The translations under genes and the position numbers were made by a program. A stretch of 64,000 bases of DNA from Solanum dulcamara (lineage: Eukaryota; Streptophyta; Magnoliopsida; Solanales; Solanaceae), in assembly GCF_947179165.1 (NCBI RefSeq), contig NC_077240.1, positions 24,656,001 through 24,720,000 on the forward strand, in the 5' to 3' direction. The notes below the pieces were generated by a model. It ran no database searches. It was not told the DNA's origin and saw nothing but the letters and a program-made list of their open reading frames with translations. Positions 23,580 to 36,250 of the stretch are shown in pieces. Position 1 is the stretch's first letter. Every line of letters starts with the position of its first letter.

Positions 23580-25400
23580 CTTGTGAAGCTCAATCTGGAA
23601 AGACAAGGCATGGTAATAGATGAAAATGTCACAGGTGCAACTTGTCAGTGGAAGCTATTTAGTTCATAAACTTATCCTTATTCACAATCTCTTTAGAAAA
23701 AGTTATAATTTATCGGAACTTTCTTAAAATGAACCTCATGCAAATATCATGGAATAAGATTTGATCCTATTCATGAGATTTCGTAATTATTCCAAAGATG
23801 GAAAGTTCAACAAAATTGGGTCCTTCAAATTGCTTGTTGCTTACGAAGTTTTACTATAACATTCCTTTAAGAATCAGAATTGATTTGGTCAAATTTATGA
23901 GCATTTGATTTTGGAAAAAAGATTTGAATTTATATCTATATCATTTCGTAACTCCATTGCATTTTTAGTCTATTCATACCTTTGCCATAGCAAATCATTT
24001 TGTATTTATCCTCACTATTAATAGAACTTCAACCTGAAATGAGTGAATTTCACGTGTCTAAAATTTTTGAGAAACAAGATTTAAATTTATACCTCAAATC
24101 TTGGCTATGATTTAAAATTACTTTCAAGTTCAAGGCTAATATTTAAACAAAAGCCTAATCAAGCACAAAGACATGATAAATTTGATTCCCCCCTCCCCCC
24201 ACCCAATTTATTCCTACCTAGGATCAGCCAATATATATTCAGCCTCGACGAGAATATACTTTGTGATCTACAAAATGATATTATCCATCGATTATTCGTA
24301 TTCACGCATTTGCTAAGTATATACTTTATCCAATTGTTCTAAAGGGTCGTTTGACATCTGATTAGAGTTATGTGAATATTGGTAATATAATGATTAGTTA
24401 CGAATTTTTTTTTACATATTATTTTATATAGGAATTAGTTATTCATGTATTAGTTATTACATATTCTATGTATAAAATAATACATAAATTTCTTTTTAAT
24501 TTATATATGTATTAGTTATACAGATTTCTAAATTATAAAAAAAATATTATATTTGGTATATTGAATTTTATACCTAGCAAAAAAATGCTACTAAACATAA
24601 TGCATATTACTTATGTATGATTTAATACATGAATAACTCAATTACTAAGCTTTGACTCAAATATTGTATTTGCACTTGAAGATTCACTTAATATGTATAA
24701 GTAATTTATCAAGAACCTTATAAACTATCGCTTTTAGAGAATTCAATTCAAAATTATAAACTCAAAATTCTAGCTCTCCTTAAGTAAAAAGACGTGGATT
24801 CGAGCCCTACAAAATGAAAACATAGTAAAAAATAATTTATTCCTTGGTGAGTCTACCTGATACAAATTTAAATTAGTCGAAACCAATCGATTTCGATTAT
24901 ACATGATTAACCCATACTCTCCAAGTTCATCGTTTTCAATTAGGTATAAATTAATATTACTACTAATAGTGTAAACAATTCTTGCATGCTCTCTTCTATA
25001 CACATTACCAACTAGTGATCTTTGTGGGAGTGGGGAAAAAGTGCCATGAAGAAGTTCAAGTGGCACACTAGTGAGCTTTTACCAAATATTCCCCACTCTA
25101 ATTATTCCAAACCAACTTTGGTGGGATGGTTGAGATTCCTCCATTCTTAATTAAAGATTTCAAGTTCGACCTTTTGAAAATGGAAAAAATTATGTTGAGA
25201 GTGTCGTCCTCCAAAATGGGTCCTACAATATAGGTGAATCTAAATTTAATTAAACTCCAATACGAATATCAAACACCAAGCGAAAAACTATAAAAAAAAA
25301 CAAAAAATAATTCCTACATAGGGAGTTAGGTACTCCTAATATTTTTAAAAAGTTACTAACGATCTACTATAAATTAGCTACAATTCTCCATGAAGTAGTC
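23580..25400. other. AT-rich intergenic region between cyclase and HAD genes
   Basis: No host exon recognised. At about 24345-24650 a segment starting 'gggtcgtttgacatctg' and rich in TTAGTTATTCATGTATTAG-type repeats resembles a decayed MITE. At 25100-25250 there is further low-complexity sequence without a clear family. Confidence 0.4.
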
Positions 25401-25403
25401 ATC

Positions 25404-25450
25404 ATCCAATCAAGGCATTTATATATATCCCTGCTTCATACGTAATTTGT
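25404..25450 (+). promoter_or_regulatory. Core promoter of the HAD phosphatase gene
   Basis: CCAAT at 25406-25410 and TTTATATATATCC at 25418-25430, placing transcription start near 25450. A probable non-coding exon (about 25450-25499) ends CATCAGCCAG before GTAATT, and an acceptor AG just before the ATG at 26407 (26383-26384 or 26387-26388) completes a 5'-UTR intron. The spacing of TATA box, leader exon and coding exon supports this. The same exon could instead be joined to the cyclase gene. Confidence 0.55.
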
Positions 25451-25499
25451 ATTCTGTAGGTGCAGGAAGCTTCTTTTCTTCAAGATTTTCATCAGCCAG

Positions 25500-26384
25500 G
25501 TAATTAAATTAAAGCATACAGTTTGTGTATTCATTTTCTGTGGTACTATTCAACAAAAAAAATAAGTCTACAGAAAAAATAGAAGATTTTTGAAATTTGT
25601 AATATTAAAAATATCACGTTTTTTTTAAAAAAAAAGAATAGAATTTTTTTATGGATCTAGTAGTATTAAACATGCCACATTTTTGGCAGAATGTTTAAGT
25701 CTCTCTAAATTTGATGTGTTTTATTCAGATTCATTTTAAAATATCTGTAATTTTAATTACCCTCTAAACTTGGCTATTTGATATAGCCTTTACCCATTTA
25801 ATTAAATTGAAAAATCTCTAATCAACACTCACAACTATCATCGCTAGCTATTATCATCTTCAATTTTCATATATTTTCTTTTAAAAATATTTTATTAATA
25901 CATTATTCAATTAGTTTAGTATTTTATTTAAATTTATTATTTATTAATTTTTAAAATAAAGAGGAGTTTATCAATTCAAATGTTGAGGAAATAAATAATC
26001 TTAATTCTTTGATATTTAAATTTAATATAATATTTTGATTATATGAAATATACGTTTGATTATCCTTATTCTCCTCCCCAACTAGGAAAAAGTTTCAAGC
26101 AAAGCATCAGTTTCTTAATTAAGAGACTTCATAGAATTTTGATGGTATGTTTGGCAAAGTTTTTGAAAATAAAATCTAATTAGTTTTTTAAAATTATTTA
26201 TTTTAGAGATTTCGGTGAAACTGCAAAAAGTAATTTTTTTTGTCTGAAAGCACTTGCAATATTGATCAAATACAAATTGCTATAATTTAGTCAAATACAA
26301 ATTACTAACAAATATTTTTTTAAAATAAGCAGATTTTAAAAATTTGACCAATTGAAGTACTGACATTCTTTGTGTACTTAATAG
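25500..26384 (+). other. Probable 5'-UTR intron of the HAD gene
   Basis: AT-rich. At about 26140-26345 a MITE-like segment begins 'gatggtatgtttggcaaag', with 'aaagcacttgcaatattg' inside. No coding content. Confidence 0.4.
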
Positions 26385-26406
26385 CAAGCGGAATCTATTA
26401 TTGAGA

Positions 26407-29400
26407 ATGGAAACCGTTGCAAGGTCCAACAGTCTTAAGTACGAGTGCTTGTTGTTTGGTATGTTTTTTCAACTACTTGGTTACATTACTGTGTATTTAT
26501 TATTCGAATTTCAAGCATAACGAAAATTTTAATGCACTGAATGATTTTCTTATCAAAAATGTACATTTTTGTTTTCCCCAGATATGGATGACACATTGTA
26601 TCCTCTTAGCTCAGGTGTCAACCTAGCTTGTCGCAAGAATATAGAAGGTACTATACTTTATATTTTATCATGTATCAATTGTAAATAACCAATAAAATTA
26701 TATTTCATGATCAAGGAATTATAATATATAATTGATTGTCTAATTAATTAACATAATTCTTTTTTTTAATTTCTAGAGTATATGTTGCATCATCTGAATA
26801 TTGAAGAAACTGAAGTGCCAAAGATGTGCTTGGAACTATATAGAGAGTACGGCACAACAATGGCAGGCTTGAAGGTAAAAAAAATCATCATTTTTAGTTT
26901 GTTAAAAAGAGAATGAAATGTTTCTGTATTTTAAAACAATTTTCCTTTAAATTAATTAACTTCTCATTCTGACCACATGATTTTAGTAATTTTTATGGTT
27001 ATACAAATGTGCTATGTGTTGGGGGGAAGAAGCACCACAACTAAAGTTTGATATGATGAAAATAATGAAAATAAATTGGACACGAGAATTTTACGTGGAA
27101 ACACCTCTAACTGATAGAAAGGAAAAACCACGGGGTAGAAGAATCTCACTATAATATATGGAGTACACTGTTCTCAAATACAAGGAGAAAACAACAATTA
27201 ACACTTCTCTCTTGTAAAAGGAACAACTACTAAAGAGGACACTCAAGACTACAATATTTATCTTGGTGTATAACTCTCTTTTTATTCTTACTCTCTCTTT
27301 CTGGGATGATTTAAATGAGGGCAGGAGACCCTCTATTTATAGGAGAATAAAAACGCGTAAAATTATTTTACGCGTTTTCAAAACGCGTATGTTCAATTCA
27401 ACAAAGGAAGGCTGCAACAAAGTCATTAGGGAGGCAGCCTTTTTGACTTTGTTGGCCTCCCTTTTTGACTCTGTTGGCCTCCTTTGTTGACTCTCTTTCA
27501 TTCTCCCACTTGAAGATTTAATTGAGAATCAATTAAGTCTTCACTCCATCCTTTCTACCCAATTACTGTAATGTTACGTTTCTGCTAGGCCAATAGAAGA
27601 TCGACACCATATAAACTTGTTACTGTTGATCGGCTTCGTAAACATATCTGTCAGGTTGTCATTGGTGTGAATTTTCTGAATATCCACACTGCCTTCTTCC
27701 ACCTTCTCACGAACAAAGTGATACTAGACTCGTATGTGCTTTGTCCTTGAATGAAATGCTGGATTCTTTGCAAGATGCAAAGCGCTCTGACTATCACAAA
27801 ACAGAGCAATCTTCTCTTGTTTGTGCCCGAGCTCCTCCAGTAACATCTGCATCCATATTGCCTCTTTGCTAGCTTGTGTAGCTGTTACATATTCTGCTTC
27901 CGTCGTAGATGTAGCCACGATAGATTGCAGTTTTGAAACCCAGCTTACAGCTCCTCCAGCAAGAGTAAACACATAACCTGTGGTGGACTTGCTTTTATCA
28001 AGATCACCTGCATAATCTGAATCAACATAACCTTTAACATTAAAGTCTGATCCTCCATAACACATTGCAACATCTGAGGTACCCTTGATGTATCTTAGGA
28101 TCCTCTTAACAGTATTCCAATGCTCTTTACCAGGATTAGCCATGTATCGACTGATCACTCCCACTGCTTGTGCAATGTCAGGTCTAGTACATACCATGGC
28201 GAACATTAAACTTCCCACTGCTGATGCATACGGTACTCGAGACATCTCCATCCTCTCTGCTTCATTGCTAGGACTCATACTTGAGGATAACTTGAAATTA
28301 ATAGGAAGTGGGGTAGAAATTGACTTACAGTCTTGCATCTTGAAGCGTCTCAAGATTTTCTTCAAGTAGTTCTTTTGAGAAAGCCAAATCTTCATATTAT
28401 TTCTGTCTCGGTGAATTTGCATCCCTAGAATCTTGTTTGCTGGTCCCAAATCCTTCATTTCAAACTCCCTAGCCAACTGTGCCTTTAATTTTGTAAGACG
28501 GTCTTTGTTGGGGCCTGCTACCAACATGTCGTCAACATACAACAGCAAAATAACAAAATTGTTATCACCAAATCTCTTGTAATAAACACAAGGATCTGAA
28601 CTATGTCTGTTGTATCCAAGGCTTATAATGAAGGAATCAAATCTCTTATACCAACATCTCGGCGCCTGTTTGAGACCATATAGAGATTTGTTCAACCTGC
28701 AAACCAAGTTCTCTTTTTCCTGTTCTTCAAAACCTTCTGGTTGGAGCATATAAATTTCTTCTTCAAGTTCTCCATGAAGAAATGCAGTTTTGACATCTAA
28801 CTGCTCCAAGTATAAGTCAAATGTAGCACACATCGCCAGGACCACTCGAATTGTTGTGAGTCGAACCACCGGAGAAAATATCTCATTGAAGTCTATGCCT
28901 TCTTTCTGAGCGAATCCTTTCACCACCAATCTTGCACGATACTTCTCCACTTGATCATTACCATTGCATTTGATCTTGTAGACCCATTTGTTTCCAATGG
29001 CCTTCCTTCCTTGTGGTAATTGAACAAGATCCCATGTTTTATTTTTATGAAGAGCTTCAATTTCTTCTTGCATTGCTGCCACCCACAAAGATGATTCTTG
29101 GCCTTTCATAGCTTCTTGAAAGGTTGAAGGCTCTCCATCTTCTGTTAGTAGACAGTATGCAATATTACTCTCCATAGAATAATCTGAGTGCCAAGCTGGT
29201 TCTCTTTTCTCCCTAGTTGACCGTCGAACTTCTGGAGTTTCGATCTCAGCTTGCTCTTGTTCTTCGTGCTCTGGTGCTGCTTCAGAAGAAACTGGAACTT
29301 CTTCTATTTCTTCAACTTCAACTGTAGTAGTCTCTGATTTTTCTTTTGAAGTGTTACCTTCTTTTGCTTGTATCTTGTTTTCAACAAATACAATATTTCT

Positions 29401-32400
29401 ACTGATTACCACCTTGCGGGCTGTGGGATCCCACAAGCGATACCCCTTGACTCCATCAGCATACCCTAAGAAAATGCATTCCCTAGATTTTGGATCCAAC
29501 TTTGATTTTTCTTGGGTGTTGTACATAATATAAGCAGGACTTCCGAATATATGTAAGCGAGAATAATCAGCTGGTTTTCCTGTCCACATCTCCATTGGCG
29601 TTTTCAGATCAATTGCGGTTGATGGTGACCGATTGATCACATAACAGGTGGTTTTGACTGCTTCTGCCCAGAATGGTTTTTCCATCCCTGCAGTTGCCAA
29701 CATAGCTCTTGTCCGTTCCAACAAGGTTCTGTTCATCCGCTCTGCTACTCCATTTTGTTGTGGAGTATATGCCACCGTGAACTGCCGTTTAATACCTTCT
29801 TGTTTACAGAAGTTATTAAATTCATCACCAGTGTATTCTCCTCCATTATCTGTCCTCAAACACTTGATCTTTTTCTCAGATTCAAGTTCCACCCGCGCTT
29901 TGAATTCTTTGAAAACTGAAAAAACATCTGCCTTCCTCTTGATTGGATACACCCAACTTCTCCTGGAGTAATTGTCGATAAATGACACGAAATATTTCGC
30001 TCCTCCTAGAGACTCCACCAGTGCTTGCCAGACATCAGAGTGAACCATATCAAGTATTTCCTAGCTTTTAGCAGAGGAACTGCTAAACTTCAGTCTATTT
30101 TGCTTACTGGTAACACAATGCTCACAAAAGGGTAGTGAAACCTTTTTGAGCCCTGGAAGAAGTTTTTGCTCAGCAAGAATCTTCAAACCTCGTTCCGACA
30201 TATGGCCAAGTTTACGATGCCACATCATCGTTGATTCTTCAAATGAACTTGCTGACGCGGTTGATGCTTCTCCTTCTTGGTGTGTTTCACCTTTAAGCAC
30301 ATATAGATTTGCAGCAAGTTTTTCTGCTTTCATCACTACAAGCGCTCCTTTAGATATTCTCATGACTCCACCATGAGTCTTATACGAATATCCATTATCA
30401 TCTAGTTGTCCTAAAGACAATAGATTCTTCTTCAAGTCTTTTACATGTCGTACCTCCTGGATGGTGCGAACTGTGCCATCATACATCTTTATTTTGATGG
30501 ACCCAATACCAATAACATCAAAAGCATGATCATTTCCCATGAACACAGACCCTCCTGAGATAGGATTATATTGATGGAACCATTCTCTCCTGGAAGTCAT
30601 GTGCCATGTTGCTCCTGTGTCCATGATTCAGACATCAGCGAAACGTTTTTTGCCTTCATTATTTGATATTGCCTCACTACATAAAATATTGCCATCATCC
30701 GATGTACATGCAACATTCCCTTGAGCATTTGATGGCTCAGGGTTTTCACTCTTCTTCTTGAACCGACAATCTTTCTTGAAGTGCCCTTTCTTGCCACAGT
30801 TGTAGCACTTGATATTCTTCTTACTTCTTGATTGAGATCTGCCATGATTGTGACTCCCACTAGGGCCACGTTCCGTTGGTCTTCCTCTCACCATCATCAA
30901 GGCTTTAGTTTGCTGTGAACTTGCTTGTCTGTCTTCCTTATTTTTGCGCCGATTTTCTTCTTCCAAGACAGCGGCTGTAATTTCATCAAAAACTAGACTG
31001 TCTGTATTGTTCGTCAGGTTGATGATGAGTTGATCATACGAGTCAGGCAGACTTTGAAGTAGAAGCTCCGCACGTTCAGTCCCCTCTATTTTGCAACCCA
31101 ATGTTGTAAGTTGCGAAAACAGAGTATTCAAAGTATTGATGTGTTCAGTAACTGACATGGACTCTGCCATTCGAAGAGTATACAATCTTCTTTTTAAGAA
31201 GATTTTATTATGTAAAGACTTGGCCTCATACAACCCCGTAAGAGTATCCCATATTTCCTTCGCCGTCCGCTTTTCCGCCACACTAGACAACACTTGATCA
31301 GCTAGTGCCAAGTGTAGATCAGCAACTGCATTGCTGTCTATGTCGTTCCACTTGCTGTCATCAACAAAGTCTGTGGGCCTGCCTTCAATTGCAGCTAAGC
31401 AATTGTCTTTTCTCAGTATTGCTTTTATTTTCATTTTCCACAATGAGAAATTAGTCCCATTGAATTTCTCAACGTCAAACTTTGTTGTATTCGATATTGT
31501 TATTTGCTTCACACCCTTCTAGATCATTTCTGAATATTTTGCGAACAACCGTGACAAACTGTACCGTCACCGAAATTTACTATTCATGTGAATAGTACTA
31601 TTCACCGAACTTTACTATTCCTGAAAAATTACTATTCACAGATAGTACCTTCGCATAAAATAGACAAAATAACCGAGGGCTCTGATACCACTATTGGGGG
31701 GAGGAAGCACCACAACTAAAGTTTGATACGATGAAAATAATGAAAATAAATTGGACACGAGAATTTTACGTGGAAACCCCTCTAACTGATAGAAAGGAAA
31801 AACCACGGGGTAGAAGGATCTCACTATAATATATGGAGTACACTATTCTCAAATACAAGGAGAAAACAACAATTAACACTTCTCTCTCGTAAAAGGAACA
31901 ACTACTAAAGAGGACACTCAAGACTACAATATTTATCTTGGTTTATAACTTTCTTTTTATTCTTACTCTCTCTTTCTGGGATGATTTAAATGAGGGCAGG
32001 AGGCCCTCTATTTATAGGAGAATAAAAACGCGTAAAATTATTTTACGCGTTTTCAAAACGCGTATGTTCAATTCAACAAAGGAAGGCTGCAATAAAGTCA
32101 TTAGGGAGGCAGCCTTTTTGACTTTGTTGGCCTCTCTTTTTGACTCTGTTGGCCTCCTTGGTTGACTCTCTTTCACTATGACATATTTAATTAAGGCTGC
32201 TCGTTTCATATAACTTTATTTCTTTCTTAATTTTCGTGCCCAAATATCTGCATGCATGCAGGAGCTAGGGTACGAATTTGACAACGACAAGTTTCATGAA
32301 TTTGTGCATGGAAGATTGCCGTATGAGGTGCTAAAACCTGATCCACTGCTCAGGAACCTCCTACTTTCCATGCCACAGCGCAAAATTGTAATTACACTTT

Positions 32401-34438
32401 TAGCAAAATTTCTAGCTTTTCAGGCTACTATAATTGAGGTAGAGTAGACCGATGATCTTAGTCATTTGACCAGCTATTGAAAAAAAAGTTTGCATCTGCT
32501 TCCCTTATTATATAATCGGTCCCATCCCTCTCCAAATCTAACATGGTAGTTTTCCATCATAGAGCTAATTCATTCAGAATTCAGTTGATTATTTCTATAG
32601 AGAAGGCAGAGCGTCCTTGGCTTATCATTATAGCACATTGGACTTCGACGCTACTACAACGCTTCGCTAACTCGAAGCGCCTTGCTATGAGAATCTAGCT
32701 TCGCTAACTCTCGACTAAGTTTTGAACCTTCGTGCTGACCGCTTGCTTGCTACTTATATGATTATAAATTATTGATTTGGTGAATTAATTAGATATTCAC
32801 AAATGGGGATAAAGCGCATGCAATTAGAGTGCTGAGCAGGTTGGGTCTGGGAGATTGTTTTGAAGGTATTATATGCTTCGAAACTCTGAATCCTACCTTG
32901 GAGGATACTGCTACTATTTTATGCAAACCTTCCCTCAAAGCAATGGAGGCTGCTATTCGAATTGCAAACCTTGATCCAAACAAAACTGTACGTCATATAC
33001 TTTTCTCTCGTCTATTTTTACTTGTCAACTATATTAATGATAAATGTTCACTTTTACTTATTTAGTTTAGAAAATCAAGAAATAATTTATCACTTAGTAA
33101 TTTATAGTACTTATTACTCAATCTCTTTAAAAAAGAATGGTCTAGTTTAACTTGACACGGAGTTTAACAAAACAAAGAAGACTTTTCAATCTTGTGGTCC
33201 TAAATTAAAGTTATATCAAATGTACCAAAATATTGTTTAATCTTGTGGTCTTAAACATCCTACGTGGAAAACTGAAATTAAACTGTTGTTACAAAGGGAC
33301 TCATTATTTTTGAAATAGACTAAAAGAGAAAGTATGTCATTCTTTTTTAAACAGATGGAGTATTAACTATAGTTATTTCCCAAAATATTGAATTTATATA
33401 TTCAAAGGATGATATAGTAAAATTGTCATTCTATCTTTTCCTATTAGTTGTCATATTATTTTTCACTGCCATTTTTTTTCCATTACTACTTTGATTTGTT
33501 ATAAGTGATATGCCATATAAATACTGCACAAGTAAAAATAAACGGAAGAAATAATAATTAATATCATGAGTAATTTAATTTGTTCCTCCTCGAGTTTCAG
33601 ATTTTTTTCGATGATAGCGCTCGAAACATAGCAAGTGGTAAACAAGCTGGACTGCACACGGTTGTTGTAAGTTCCACCTCCTTTCAAATTATGTTTAACT
33701 TGATTATAATTTTATACATATTTCTTTATATGATCAAATCTCTTTACTTTTATTTTTGGGGCGCGCTATTTGCAGATATTTTTTTGGGTGCCTTTATACA
33801 GTAAAAATTAATAAGTTAGTGTACATAAGTTGAGCTATCACCTTAATAAACATGTTAATTCTCTCCTATATATGTTTCCATTTTTCTAGTAATCTTGCTT
33901 GACTCTGATCCTTATATAATTTTGGCTGATAATCAATTCATGAGTTAGCTTCTGAAATTGAGCTTAGACTCAATATTCACTATTTATCAACATACCTTTA
34001 ACCGAGTACGACTATTAAGAAAATGCTTGAAAATATCAATTGTTCAATATTTTATTGAGAAACATGTAGGCTATATATTTTGTCTTACACTGGACAAGAA
34101 AAGATAGAGAATTTTTTTTTCTATTAATGAGTAAAACTTGAGTCATATGGAACTCTTTCTATGCTACTACTCCATTTACATTTTAACATTTATTGTACTT
34201 TTAAAGTTAGGACTTTAAAATATACAATTTATTACAAATTTAACTATATATATAATACTGAATTCGCTTAAATCGCTAGATGATGACTATTTTGGTGCAG
34301 GCGGGGAGCTCAACTTTAGTGGCAGGGGCTGATCACGCCTTGAGGAGCATACATAACATAAGAGATGCCCTTCCTCACATATGGAAGAAGAAGGAGATTT
34401 CCCACAACAAATTATCCAATCCAATGCCTCTGAATTAA
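26407..34438 (+). CDS. HAD-superfamily phosphatase (pyrimidine 5'-nucleotidase / SDT1-like), complete
   Basis: Exons 26407-26458, 26582-26647, 26777-26874, 32262-32387, 32793-32987, 33601-33666 and 34301-34438, giving 246 residues. HAD motif I FDMDDT has nucleophile Asp18 and acid Asp20; motif II is IFTNGD (Thr117); motif III is Lys159 in CKPS; motif IV is IFFDD (Asp183, Asp184). The cap helices follow motif I, as in the yeast Sdt1/Phm8 type. All catalytic residues are present, so it should be an active Mg-dependent hydrolase; the substrate (nucleotide monophosphate or other) is not shown by sequence. It is somewhat shorter than the roughly 280 residues I recall for Arabidopsis relatives, the gap lying between 'ETLNP' and 'CKP'. 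The intron 26875-32261 contains a whole Copia element in antisense orientation. Confidence 0.88.
27017..27500 (-). repeat. Copia 3' LTR (left copy)
   Basis: 484 bp, starts TG and ends CA on the + strand. It differs from the right LTR at about 13 positions counted by eye, with no indels. Confidence 0.95.
27574..31512 (-). pseudogene. Copia polyprotein gag-pro-int-RT-RNaseH with three in-frame stops
   Basis: One reading frame of 1313 codons from 31512 down to a TAA at 27574-27576, interrupted by stops at 30628-30630, 30061-30063 and 27724-27726 and by no frameshift. Order: gag with CCHC knuckle (CYNCGKKGHFKKDC), protease DTGA, GAG-pre-integrase and integrase zinc region (HRKLGH...CEHC), integrase core with TDNGGEYTGDEF, RT with LLYVDDMLVAG, and RNase H with DSDYAGD and FCDSQSALHLAKN. 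The order int before RT defines Copia; the length is close to that of Tnt1/Tork-type elements (recalled). Confidence 0.93.
31692..32175 (-). repeat. Copia 5' LTR (right copy)
   Basis: 484 bp, ends CA on the + strand, but its first dinucleotide is TA instead of TG, a point change in the terminal integrase recognition bases. Confidence 0.95.
32388..32792 (+). other. HAD-gene intron
   Basis: Short intron with a motif-rich stretch at 32640-32720 (repeated 'cttcgctaactc' at about 32660 and 32700). No family recognised. Confidence 0.4.
33117..33360. mobile_element. Stowaway-like MITE in HAD-gene intron
   Basis: Starts after TA (33115-33116) with CTCAATCTCTTTAAAAAAG and ends AAACAGATGGAG before TA (33361-33362). 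Internal 'cttgtggtc' motifs match those of the MITE at 15178-15423. Length 244 bp; ends are diverged. Confidence 0.65.
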
Positions 34439-34581
34439 CTGTTGTACAAGCATAAACGTGCATCAAGACTTTAATTTGGTGAATGTCAATCAACGATCTA
34501 CGTAAAATAAAATAAGCACAATGATGTGCTAGATTATGCATTGAATTTATGATAGTAGATTTATAAGTGTTTGTATTTATT

Positions 34582-34661
34582 CCAGAAGAAATGAAATGAA
34601 AAATATGAAAAAGCTAAGATAAATATTGTATGAGGTCCCTATCTGATACTAGATGCAAATG

Positions 34662-34704
<43 letters not shown>

Positions 34705-34903
34705 CCAGAAAAAATGAAATGAAAAATATGAAAAAGCTAAGATAAATATTGTATGAGGTCCCTATCTGATACTAGACGCAAATGCATCATATATATATAT
34801 TGGATCCAGAAGAAATGAAATGAAAAATATGAAAAAACTAAGATAAATATTGTATGAGGTCCCTATCTGATACTAGACGCAAATGCATCATATATATATA
34901 TAG
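34582..34903. repeat. About 100-bp tandem repeat, three copies, just 3' of the HAD gene
   Basis: Units start 'ccagaagaaatgaaatgaaa' at 34582, 34705 and 34806. Each holds 'tgaggtccctatctgatact' and ends in a TA run of different length, which explains the unequal unit sizes (about 123, 101 and 98 bp). It begins about 145 bp after the stop codon, so it may lie in the 3' UTR. Confidence 0.9.
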
Positions 34904-36228
34904 ATATTCAATAATGTGTTACATTTAAAGAGTTGTATTAAAGCAATTACTCTAATCTACAAGGAGTTTGAGTTTCTTGCAAATTGTTATATATATAAAT
35001 ATTTGCTCATTTGTTGTAAGTATCATTTCAATTTGTTGTAAGTATCATTTCAATACGATTTGGAAGGACCATAATCTTATAGCCAAATGCCAAAGATTAA
35101 GCTTAACAACCTAAATGCAAAAACAATTATACACATTCATCAATTATTCAATTTCACGAGTTCAAACGATTCCATGATAGTAATATATATATATATATAT
35201 ATATATAAAGTTAATTAAAAGATATAATTACCTTTATTTTCCCCACGAATTTTTATATAAAAAACAATGTTTATAAAATTAATTAAACAAAGGAGAACAT
35301 TACTAAGGGCATATTATATTTGTCAAAAGGTAATTTTTTAAAGTATGAATTTAATAATGTAAGGTAAAATGATAAACCTCAAGAAAAGTACATGTGATGA
35401 AACAAAATCCGAAAGAAAGACTTCTGAAATTATTTTAATAAAAAAAATATGATCTTAATTGTTCATTTTTCAAATTTAAAAATATTATTTTAATATTCAA
35501 ATATGTACAATATATTCATATTCACACTTACAGATTGAATCTTTAAAGAACAAACGAGCCCTTAGATAATTCAAGCTTAATATTGTTCTAATCTTAAAAT
35601 TTACTTCAAGCTAGCGATGCAAACACTATATATATATGCCCCTATGTTTGATATTTGCTTAAGAAAAAAAAGAAAGACAATAATATTCTGAATAAGAAAA
35701 TAAATGTATACTGGTAATACTAATTCGTTTTTTTTTAATTGACAAATTTTATTATTCGAGAATTAATTTGACTGATCTTCAAAATTAAATTGAATTCGAT
35801 AATTTTATATTTTAAATATTTAAAAATTATATGAAACATACTAAAATCTGAAATCCTTCTCATATTAATATAATTAAAAAATACATATTATAATATTAAT
35901 CAAAATTTATATAGTTTAATTTTCAAAAATTAAAACATAACAACTAAAATGGAATATAACTTTTCGTGTTTGATACCCAACGACCTCAATAGGAGTATTG
36001 ATTTTGCGCTGGCGTTAGGTATGGGCTATGGCTTGATTTGTGGCATCCTCTACATAATCGTTAATCGTTATATGGCCGCACAAACTGAATTCTCTTTTCA
36101 TTTGCTTTAATTTACCGCACATACAATTTTGTTTCCTGTTTTCCTTTTGATTAGTTTTGCTGCATTTCACACGCCGCGCGATTCTTCATTCCAATAAACG
36201 AAAGATCAGTTAACGCATTTATGGTTCG
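34904..36228. other. Intergenic region and ABC1 5' flank
   Basis: Strongly AT-rich, with a TA microsatellite at about 35181-35206. The last 200 bp (36000-36228) have higher GC ('cacacgccgcgcgattc') and should contain the ABC1 promoter and leader. No clear TATA box is seen there. Confidence 0.45.
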
Positions 36229-36250
36229 ATGGCATTCCTCAAAGATGTAG
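36221..36250 (+). promoter_or_regulatory. Upstream ORF overlapping the ABC1 start codon
   Basis: An ATG at 36221 lies 8 nt before the ABC1 ATG at 36229 in another frame. It encodes nine residues and stops at 36250, past the main start. Neither ATG has a purine at -3; both have G at +4. If the leader begins upstream of 36221, scanning ribosomes meet this ATG first. Confidence 0.6.

Larger units (their letters stand above)
27012..32180 (-). mobile_element. Copia LTR retrotransposon, complete structure, coding region broken
   Basis: Element 27017-32175 with 5-bp target duplication ctatg at 27012-27016 and 32176-32180. Two 484-bp LTRs. A primer-binding site complementary to initiator tRNA-Met (reads GGCTCTGATACCA on + at 31678-31690) lies next to the right LTR, and a purine tract (TTCTCCCACTTGAAG on +, 27501-27515) next to the left LTR, so transcription runs right to left. 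It is inserted in the third coding intron of the HAD gene in antisense orientation. Confidence 0.95.

Noticed and set aside
29351..30376. Forward-strand ORFs over the Copia element
   Set aside because: They are antisense shadows of the polyprotein on the - strand.
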